Assembly (NCBI GenBank): GCA_013152845.1
Contig: JAADFM010000051.1
Coordinates: 1 to 5,073, forward strand
Origin: Methanobacteriota archaeon
Lineage (GTDB): Archaea > Hydrothermarchaeota > Hydrothermarchaeia > Hydrothermarchaeales > JAADFM01
Length of the DNA stretch: 5,073 nucleotides
Reading direction: 5' to 3'
Shown here: positions 1 to 4,104 of the stretch, piece by piece
Layout of the letters: the number at the start of each line of letters is the position of its first letter
How positions within the stretch are numbered: position 1 is the stretch's first letter
The notes under the pieces: generated by a model
What the model saw: the letters and a program-made list of their open reading frames with translations, nothing else
Told to the model about the DNA's origin: nothing
Databases searched by the model: none
Program-made: the position numbers and the translations under genes

Positions 1-787
1 CATCCTTGAGGTAGTAGAGGGTGAAGCACTTGATGCATGCCGTGCGGTGGTACTTGCCCAGGCGCTGGTCCAGGCCCACGTTGAGGATGAATCTGCTGCC
101 CCCCTTCCTCAGGATGGCCCTCTCCAGGCCCCTGAAGGACAGGTCATCCACCCTGACCCGGTTGAACTCCCTGCCCAGGCGGTGGGGCCAGGGGGAGTGG
201 GCGTCGGAGTTGGACATGAATGTCAGGTCCGCCAGCTCGGGTATCATGTCCGCCATATCGGTATCGGCACTAAGACCCAGCTCCAGGAAGGCCACCTTGC
301 CCAGGGACCTCCCGTAGCATTCGGCGAGGCTGTCGTACTCCTTGTAGACAGAGGTCCAGGGGACGAAGGCATGGGACGGGCCCAGGAGGCCGCCGACCTC
401 CGCCACGTAGTCCAGGACCTCCTCACCGGTGAGGGTCAGATGGGGGCGCCCGTCCTTGTCGATGTCGCCTGAGAAGCGCCGGAAGCTCTCCCGGAGGGAC
501 TCGGCAGCGCTTATGGAGGGCAGGAGGATGAGGTGGTGCACCCGCCTGACATCCTCCACCTCGGTGGTCAGCACGAACTTGCACCCGTTCTTCTCGTATA
601 TCCCGTCGGAGTGCTCGGCCAGGCCCTTGATCTCATCCAGCCAGCCCGGGTGGAGGGCGTCCCCGGTACCCACCAGGGCCAGACCCTTGAGCCTGGCCTG
701 TTTCGATATGGTCTCCAGCTCCATCCTGCCGGAAGTTGCGGCGGAATACCTCCCGTGGATGTGAAAATCGCAGTCGATATCAGGCAT
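1..787 (-). CDS. endoQ: Endonuclease Q (PHP-domain DNA repair nuclease), 3' part off the window
   Basis: EndoQ-type endonucleases cut DNA on the 5' side of deaminated bases (uracil, hypoxanthine, xanthine) and abasic sites, giving archaea a repair route apart from glycosylase-based excision. The first 262 residues are visible with no stop, so the gene continues past the left edge. The family is about 400 to 430 aa, so roughly 150 or more residues are missing. The PHP metal-binding motifs appear in order: DFHIH (His9, His11), GTGD (Asp43), TTEVE (Glu76), VHH (His84, His85), SHAF (His139) and NSDAH (Asp195, His197). Near the visible end, KYHRTACIKC carries the first Cys pair (251, 254) of the family's zinc site; its partners must lie off the window. 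The ATG start gives an N-terminus of the usual family form (Met, a few residues, then D-x-H-x-H). No Shine-Dalgarno is seen, so the message may be leaderless. Identification rests on recognised motifs, not a search. Confidence 0.87.
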   Translation of the reverse strand, partial: MPDIDCDFHIHGRYSAATSGRMELETISKQARLKGLALVGTGDALHPGWLDEIKGLAEHSDGIYEKNGCKFVLTTEVEDVRRVHHLILLPSISAAESLRESFRRFSGDIDKDGRPHLTLTGEEVLDYVAEVGGLLGPSHAFVPWTSVYKEYDSLAECYGRSLGKVAFLELGLSADTDMADMIPELADLTFMSNSDAHSPWPHRLGREFNRVRVDDLSFRGLERAILRKGGSRFILNVGLDQRLGKYHRTACIKCFTLYYLKD

Positions 788-812
788 TGGAGTAGAAAGG
801 ATGGGCCCGGTA

Positions 813-823
813 CTTATCTTTTT
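813..823 (-). promoter_or_regulatory. Possible TATA box for endoQ
   Basis: On the minus strand the A-rich run AAAAAAGATAAG lies about 31 bases upstream of the endoQ ATG, in the 36-base gap after the PAC2-family stop codon. Archaeal TATA boxes sit roughly 25 to 27 bases before the transcription start. Use of this one would give a leaderless or very short-leader mRNA, which fits the lack of a ribosome binding site before endoQ. The match to a TATA consensus is only fair, and endoQ could instead be read through from the upstream operon. Confidence 0.35.
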
Positions 824-1606
824 TTATCCGATGTACCTCATCTGGTCGTCGGAAGGCTCACGCTGGACCATCCCCATGTCCTCCATCATCTTGCGCTCCA
901 TCTTCTGGGCCTCTGCCACCTTCATCTCCGTGGCCTTGGCCCTCTTCTGGAGCCTGGTCATGTCCACCTCGAGCTCCAGGAGGCGGGTGAGGACATCCAG
1001 GACCGCCTGGGCGGAATTCGGGTCGAGGTAATACCCCGACGTCTCCCCCATGAGGCAGATGCCGGGTATGCCCCTGACCTTGCCGATGCCCAGGAGGAGG
1101 CCCGAGATTCCGATGATCTGGCCCACGGATTCCCGCTCGACGATGACGTCCATCTCCTTGAGCCTGGGGATGTAGCTCCTGTCGGTTACCGCACCATAGA
1201 CCTTGGGCTTGTCAACTATCCTCCCTATTCCCAGCCCGCCCAGGGTGTATATCTCCTGGACGCCGTACTTCATGCCCAGGTCCAGTATCTTCTCCGTCAG
1301 GTTGTACTGCCCCTCGGGGGTGGTGCTCTGGGTGTTGCCAGTAACGATGATGAGGTCCCGCTGGCCCTCTTCCTGGGCCTTCCAGTAGTAGAAGTCGTTC
1401 TTCATGGTCTGGATGAGGCCGCTCTTCTTGATGAGGACGTGGGGCGAGAAGGAGTTGAGGTGGAGGGTGGCGAACTTCTTGACCCCCAGCTCGGAGGCCA
1501 GGTGCCGGGCGGCAATCCTGCCCACGTGACCTATGCCGGGCAGGCCCTCTATCATGACCGGGGCATCCACATCGGGCTCTCGGAAGATGTCTATCTCGCC
1601 TATCAT
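824..1606 (-). CDS. PAC2-family protein (proteasome assembly chaperone-like, archaeal PbaA/PbaB group)
   Basis: This 260-residue protein belongs to the PAC2 family, whose eukaryotic members help assemble the 20S proteasome alpha ring and whose archaeal members (PbaA, PbaB) are cytosolic proteasome-linked chaperones. Visible family features are the early EGLPGIGHVGRIAARHL segment (residues about 20 to 36), the glycine-rich TLGGLGIGR turn (121 to 129) and GISGLLLGIG (166 to 175), in an alternating alpha/beta pattern. Residues about 200 to 245 are charged and helical, probably a coiled coil. The protein ends in MRYIG, with Tyr third from last. Canonical proteasome-binding HbYX tails have Tyr second from last after a hydrophobic residue, so this tail is not a standard HbYX. 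The ATG overlaps the nop10 stop by 4 bases (ATGA), and GAGGTG lies 5 bases upstream, which fixes the start. It is the last gene of the rpl44e operon. Which archaeal subgroup it belongs to is not resolved. Confidence 0.87.
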   Translation of the reverse strand: MIGEIDIFREPDVDAPVMIEGLPGIGHVGRIAARHLASELGVKKFATLHLNSFSPHVLIKKSGLIQTMKNDFYYWKAQEEGQRDLIIVTGNTQSTTPEGQYNLTEKILDLGMKYGVQEIYTLGGLGIGRIVDKPKVYGAVTDRSYIPRLKEMDVIVERESVGQIIGISGLLLGIGKVRGIPGICLMGETSGYYLDPNSAQAVLDVLTRLLELEVDMTRLQKRAKATEMKVAEAQKMERKMMEDMGMVQREPSDDQMRYIG

Positions 1607-1761
1607 CTCTGCACCTCGAGTTTCAGTTTCCTCCGGTATGCCCCGTAGGGGTCCTCGGGGGAAAACCGGGCCGGGCGGGGGTTGGACGTCGGCCTCCCGC
1701 AGCTAGGGCATTGTTCCTTCAAGGTATAAATATTACACGCCTTGCAACGTTTCAGCATCAT
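1603..1761 (-). CDS. nop10: H/ACA RNP protein Nop10
   Basis: Nop10 is a small subunit of archaeal H/ACA ribonucleoproteins. It binds the pseudouridine synthase Cbf5 and helps place guide RNA and substrate for rRNA pseudouridylation. This gene encodes only 52 residues. It has the archaeal Nop10 zinc-binding pattern CKAC (Cys6, Cys9) and CPSC (Cys18, Cys21), then the hallmark NPRPARFSPEDPYGAYRRK (residues about 27 to 45), a conserved stretch of Cbf5-binding sequence. Two ATG codons stand side by side at the start. The first (1761) overlaps the aIF2-alpha stop by 4 bases and is used here; the second (1758) would give 51 residues and sits slightly better behind a GAGG at its 5' side. The stop codon overlaps the next gene's ATG by 4 bases. 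The order aIF2-alpha, nop10, PAC2 is common in euryarchaea and supports the call. Confidence 0.95.
   Translation of the reverse strand: MMLKRCKACNIYTLKEQCPSCGRPTSNPRPARFSPEDPYGAYRRKLKLEVQR
1612..1617 (-). promoter_or_regulatory. Shine-Dalgarno site for the PAC2-family gene
   Basis: GAGGTG on the minus strand, 5 bases before the ATG at 1606, lies inside the last codons of nop10. It is a close match to the archaeal anti-Shine-Dalgarno and supports the ATGA-overlap start. Confidence 0.7.
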
Positions 1762-2564
1762 GCCTCTTCTTTGACTTCCCGCAGGAACTGGCCGCTTCCG
1801 CCCATCCCCTCGATGGCGGAGATGGCCACCTCAGACGTCCTCCTCAGGACGTCCTCTGCTATCTTGTAGTCCGGGGCTGTCACCTTCACCGAATACCTGG
1901 GTGAGCCCACGTACTTTATCTCCACTGCCACGTCGTTTTCCTTGACGCTCTCCCTGGCCTTCACCAGGGCCTTCTTGAGGGACTCCACGCCGTCGCTGGT
2001 GGGGCACCTCAGGTCCAGGTAGCCCTTTATGCTGACCTCGGGTACGCTGACGTTCTCGGTGATGACCTTGAGGAGGGCATCCCTCCATTCCTCCGGCACC
2101 CCGAGGCGCTTGAGCTCCTCCATCCCCTGGGCGGAGACCTCCTCCATGGCGGCATATATCTCCCCGAACTCCTCTTCCATCAAAAACCCCACGTCCTCGT
2201 AGGCGTCGTCGAGGGACTTGCCTATCTTCTTCGCCGCCAGTTCCAGGAGCTTCTCGGCCTTCTGGGCCCTCTTCCACTCCTGCATCTTGAGCTTCTTCTG
2301 CCCCTCCGCCACCCGCCTGATGGAGAGGTCGATGTGGCCCTTCCTGGGGTTGACCTTCATGACCTTGGCAACGGTCTTCTGGCCCTCCCTTACGAAATCG
2401 CGGATGTTCTTGATCCAGGTGGAGGCCACCTCGGAGATGTGGATGAACCCGTCCCTCCCCTTGTACTCGTCCAGCTTGGCGAATGCGCCGTGGTCGAATA
2501 CCTTGGTCACGGTGCATATCACGAGGTCGTTTTCCTCTGGGAAATCCCTTCTCTTTTTTACCAC
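1758..2564 (-). CDS. eif2a: Translation initiation factor aIF2 subunit alpha
   Basis: This is the alpha subunit of aIF2, the heterotrimer that carries methionyl initiator tRNA to the small ribosomal subunit. Its 268 residues match the usual archaeal length. Domains in order: an S1/OB-fold RNA-binding domain (about 12 to 84, with VFDHGAFAKL and GFIHISEVA), a central helical domain (about 87 to 172, rich in Lys and Glu), and a C-terminal alpha/beta domain (about 175 to 262, with SIKGYLDLRCPTSDG) that in this family contacts aIF2-gamma. The segment ISEVASTWIKN corresponds to the loop that holds the regulatory serine of eukaryotic eIF2-alpha; Ser44 and Ser48 are present, but phosphorylation is not inferable. 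The start is GTG: the in-frame ATG two codons upstream is followed at once by a stop, and GGAGTGAT lies 8 bases before the GTG. It begins 5 bases after rps27e and overlaps nop10 by 4 bases. Confidence 0.97.
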   Translation of the reverse strand: MVKKRRDFPEENDLVICTVTKVFDHGAFAKLDEYKGRDGFIHISEVASTWIKNIRDFVREGQKTVAKVMKVNPRKGHIDLSIRRVAEGQKKLKMQEWKRAQKAEKLLELAAKKIGKSLDDAYEDVGFLMEEEFGEIYAAMEEVSAQGMEELKRLGVPEEWRDALLKVITENVSVPEVSIKGYLDLRCPTSDGVESLKKALVKARESVKENDVAVEIKYVGSPRYSVKVTAPDYKIAEDVLRRTSEVAISAIEGMGGSGQFLREVKEEA

Positions 2565-2568
2565 TCAC

Positions 2569-2576
2569 ATCACTCC
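2569..2576 (-). promoter_or_regulatory. Shine-Dalgarno site fixing the GTG start of aIF2-alpha
   Basis: GGAGTGAT on the minus strand spans the last codon and the stop of rps27e, with 8 bases between GGAG and the GTG at 2564. The nearby ATG (2570-2568) is directly followed by TGA in the same frame and cannot be the start, so this site and the reading frame select GTG. Confidence 0.75.
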
Positions 2577-2764
2577 AAAACCGCAACGATTTTGGTGAGG
2601 ATGGTGGCCTTCCCGCCCCCGCACTTCGCCAGGGTCTTGCCGCAGACGGCGCACTTGACGTTCATGGAGGCTGACCCGAACATCACCTGCTCGTTGCCGC
2701 AGTCCAGGCACTTGACCCGCAGGAACCTGCTCCTCGGTCTGGGGATGTCGAGCTTGGCACCCAC
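2570..2764 (-). CDS. rps27e: Small-subunit ribosomal protein S27e
   Basis: S27e is a zinc-ribbon protein of the archaeal and eukaryotic 30S/40S ribosomal subunit. The product is 64 residues, normal for archaea. The N-terminal [20 protein letters not shown] segment is a family signature. The zinc ligands are two Cys pairs, CLDC (Cys19, Cys22) and CAVC (Cys38, Cys41). The C-terminus KIVAVLE is also typical. The start codon is GTG, supported by GGAGGGG 8 bases upstream and by the 3-base gap after rpl44e. The gene sits between rpl44e and aIF2-alpha, the standard euryarchaeal arrangement, and is certainly cotranscribed with them given the spacing. Confidence 0.96.
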   Translation of the reverse strand: MGAKLDIPRPRSRFLRVKCLDCGNEQVMFGSASMNVKCAVCGKTLAKCGGGKATILTKIVAVLE

Positions 2765-2767
2765 GGC

Positions 2768-3043
2768 TCACCCCTCCAGTTCCAGGGTCTTGACCCTGAA
2801 GCCTTTCACGGTACGGGATTTCTTGCATTCCTTGCACTGGAGGACCAGGGCCACCTTCTTGGTGGGCTTTGCCCCCGAAGGCAGGGCCCTTGGGAACCCG
2901 CCGTATCCTGCCAGGACCCGCCGGAACTGCCTCTGGCCTGCCTTGAGCTCGGAGGCCTTCCTCTTCCTGGCCTTCTGGACCTGGTGCAGGGTGTGCCTGC
3001 GGCACTTGGGGCAGTAGGTCCTCTTCTCTTTAGGCATCTTCAT
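2768..3043 (-). CDS. rpl44e: Large-subunit ribosomal protein L44e
   Basis: L44e is a zinc-binding protein of the archaeal and eukaryotic large ribosomal subunit, located near the tRNA exit (E) site. The 91-residue product has the usual length. The zinc ligands are CPKC (Cys11, Cys14) and CKEC (Cys70, Cys73). Between them lie a basic stretch ([19 protein letters not shown]) and the loop [18 protein letters not shown] (about 47 to 63), the conserved E-site region of the family. Two ATGs are possible: 3043 gives [11 protein letters not shown], and 3037 gives a product two residues shorter. The upstream one is chosen because GAGGT lies 7 bases before it. The gene is first in the five-gene operon that continues with rps27e, aIF2-alpha, nop10 and the PAC2-family gene, and has its own TATA box upstream. 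Confidence 0.96.
   Translation of the reverse strand: MKMPKEKRTYCPKCRRHTLHQVQKARKRKASELKAGQRQFRRVLAGYGGFPRALPSGAKPTKKVALVLQCKECKKSRTVKGFRVKTLELEG
2771..2777 (-). promoter_or_regulatory. Shine-Dalgarno site fixing the GTG start of rps27e
   Basis: GGAGGGG on the minus strand, inside the last codons of rpl44e and followed directly by its TGA, stands 8 bases before the GTG at 2764. The same layout recurs for the next gene, aIF2-alpha. Confidence 0.75.
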
Positions 3044-3050
3044 TATCAAA

Positions 3051-3055
3051 ACCTC
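3051..3055 (-). promoter_or_regulatory. Shine-Dalgarno site for rpl44e
   Basis: GAGGT on the minus strand, 7 bases before the ATG at 3043. It favours this ATG over the one two codons downstream, for which the spacing would be 13 bases. Confidence 0.6.
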
Positions 3056-3088
3056 AACAAAGGAGTGGCTGAAATTAGGATGACATCC

Positions 3089-3098
3089 CTTTATAAAG
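3089..3098 (-). promoter_or_regulatory. TATA box of the rpl44e translation operon
   Basis: CTTTATAAAG, a perfect 10-base palindrome, lies about 50 bases upstream of the rpl44e ATG and directly after the gins51 stop codon. Initiation about 25 bases downstream would leave a leader of roughly 25 to 30 bases containing the GAGGT ribosome binding site. There is no gene to the right on the plus strand that it could serve, so minus-strand use is assigned. It implies the operon need not depend on read-through from gins51. Confidence 0.65.
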
Positions 3099-3099
3099 T

Positions 3100-3720
3100 T
3101 TACGTACTGCCGGGGTTGATGGGCTCGGCCGCTCCCCTGCCCAGGAGGACGGAGGCGTTCTTCTTGGGCATGGTCACCACGTCCTCGGCCTTGAAGGCCC
3201 CGTATATGCGGTTGTCTATCCCCGAGATGGGTGGCAGGTCCTCCAGTATCCGGACGGTGATGTACTCGATGTCGTCCCCCTCCTCCTTCTCTGGTGCGGC
3301 CCGGGGCCTGGCAGCGGGCTCTGGCTGCTCTGCCCTGCCCCCACCCGGCAGGAGGTCTCTTAGGACGTCCTTCCTGTACTTGTTGATAATCCCGCATATG
3401 CTCTTCAGCATCACCTCCTCCTCGGAGGTGAGGTTCTCGAGCTCGATTTCCTCACCGGACTTGGCATAGTAGAGGGCGTTGGTCACTATCTTGCGCTCCC
3501 GGATCTCGAAGATGTCGATGACGGTGTTCTTCAGGGTCTCCCTCTCTCCCAGCAGGACGGCCTGCCTCGACTTGTCCCCCGCGGCCTCCTCGATTCTCCT
3601 GTCAAACTCCCTGATGTAGCCCATGACCGCCCTGTAGAAATCCTTGCCGACGTTGGAGAGATAGGGCGACATCCTCTCCTTCCTGTGAATCTCCCGAAGC
3701 ACCTTGATGTCCATCTCCAT
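3100..3720 (-). CDS. gins51: Archaeal GINS subunit, Gins51 type
   Basis: GINS joins MCM and a Cdc45/RecJ-like protein in the replicative helicase complex and also contacts primase or polymerases in archaea. The 206-residue product has a helical A domain first (about 1 to 125, with [15 protein letters not shown] and the helical stretch [19 protein letters not shown]), a Pro/Ala/Glu-rich linker (about 126 to 150), then a small beta-rich B domain (about 152 to 198, with [17 protein letters not shown] and [21 protein letters not shown]). A-then-B order is the mark of Gins51 (Sld5/Psf1-like); Gins23 has the reverse. The reading frame is open further upstream, but an extension would overlap the divergent spoVG gene and reads as non-family sequence, so the ATG at 3720 is chosen; a second ATG at 3714 is possible. 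No clear ribosome binding site is seen, and the TATA element about 31 bases upstream suggests a very short leader. Confidence 0.9.
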   Translation of the reverse strand: MEMDIKVLREIHRKERMSPYLSNVGKDFYRAVMGYIREFDRRIEEAAGDKSRQAVLLGERETLKNTVIDIFEIRERKIVTNALYYAKSGEEIELENLTSEEEVMLKSICGIINKYRKDVLRDLLPGGGRAEQPEPAARPRAAPEKEEGDDIEYITVRILEDLPPISGIDNRIYGAFKAEDVVTMPKKNASVLLGRGAAEPINPGST

Positions 3721-3744
3721 ATGCCTATTACTATCAAATAAAAA

Positions 3745-3756
3745 ACTATAAATAGT
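3745..3756. promoter_or_regulatory. Bidirectional TATA element between gins51 and spoVG
   Basis: The element ACTATAAATAGT is palindromic apart from its two central bases and reads as a TATA box on either strand. Its centre is about 31 bases from the gins51 ATG and about 37 bases from the spoVG ATG. With initiation about 25 bases away, gins51 would have a leader of only a few bases and spoVG one of about 10 to 12 bases, just enough to hold its GGAG site. A further A/T run (3736-3745) lies on the gins51 side. No other TATA-like sequence in the 67-base gap is as well placed for either gene. Confidence 0.6.
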
Positions 3757-3777
3757 ATTGCTAATCGCAAGGTTACA

Positions 3778-3781
3778 GGAG
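3778..3781 (+). promoter_or_regulatory. Shine-Dalgarno site fixing the spoVG start
   Basis: GGAG with 6 bases to the ATG at 3788. It supports that ATG over a TTG in the same frame at 3758, which would place the start close to the promoter element and add ten residues foreign to the family. Confidence 0.7.
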
Positions 3782-3787
3782 ACAGAA

Positions 3788-4102
3788 ATGGCAGATATAA
3801 CCGAAGTGAGGATCTTTACGGGCGCTGCCCAGGGCAACCTCAGGGCCTATGCCACCGTGACCCTGGACGACTCCTATGTGGTCCACGGCCTGAAGGTCAT
3901 GGAGGGCGAGAACGGCCTGTGGGTGAGCATGCCCGCCCAGAGGACCAGGAAGGGGGAGTTCAAGGACGTCTTCCATCCTGTGACCAAGGAGGCCCGGGCG
4001 GCCCTGGTGGATGCGGTACTCTCCAAGTACGAGGAGGTCTCCCAGGGGCAGGGGGACTCCGTGGAGCCCGCCCAGGACGTCCAGGAAGAGAGGGTCGAAT
4101 AA
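3788..4102 (+). CDS. spoVG: SpoVG-family protein
   Basis: SpoVG proteins are small nucleic-acid-binding regulators best known from bacteria (sporulation and septation in Bacillus, virulence regulation in staphylococci, DNA/RNA binding in Borrelia). The product is 104 residues. The core (about 3 to 83) follows the family pattern: ITEVRIF, NLRAYATVTLDDSYVVHGLKVMEG, then GLWVSMPAQRTRKGEFKDVFHP, matching the bacterial signature of a valine/isoleucine strand, FVVH-type strand, N-G-L-[FW]-V-x-MP, R-T, and GEF-[RK]-D-x-x-HP. The predicted last helix is EARAALVDAVLSKYEEV. A tail of about 20 residues rich in Glu, Asp and Gln follows. It is the only plus-strand gene in the window, divergent from gins51 and convergent with priS. 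Its codon use and GC-rich wobble positions resemble its neighbours, so there is no sign of very recent transfer. The family call is firm; its role in this archaeon is unknown. Confidence 0.92.
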   Translation: MADITEVRIFTGAAQGNLRAYATVTLDDSYVVHGLKVMEGENGLWVSMPAQRTRKGEFKDVFHPVTKEARAALVDAVLSKYEEVSQGQGDSVEPAQDVQEERVE

Positions 4103-4104
4103 CC

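Noticed and set aside
819..825. Seven-T run as a transcription terminator
   Set aside because: It is a T-run only on the plus strand, where no gene precedes it. For the minus-strand genes it reads as an A-run, so it fits a promoter element better.
533..1648. A 371-residue plus-strand open frame spanning endoQ and the PAC2-family gene
   Set aside because: It is antisense to two well-recognised genes, has His/Leu/Gly/Val-biased composition and no family motifs. Long antisense frames are expected in GC-rich coding DNA.
1831..2586. A 251-residue minus-strand frame overlapping aIF2-alpha
   Set aside because: It is a shifted frame of aIF2-alpha with low-complexity Gly/Arg/Pro/Glu-rich sequence and no recognisable domain.
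2768..3397. A 209-residue extended frame that includes L44e
   Set aside because: Only the last 91 residues match L44e. The upstream part is an out-of-frame shadow of gins51 with no motifs, and a TATA box and ribosome binding site lie before the ATG at 3043.
3758..3787. TTG start for spoVG adding ten residues
   Set aside because: A GGAG site lies 6 bases before the ATG at 3788, and the added residues fall outside the family core and would start next to the promoter element.
3721..3837. N-terminal extension of gins51 to an upstream start at 3837
   Set aside because: It would overlap the divergent spoVG gene and the shared promoter, and the added residues do not resemble GINS, which begins at the [11 protein letters not shown] segment.
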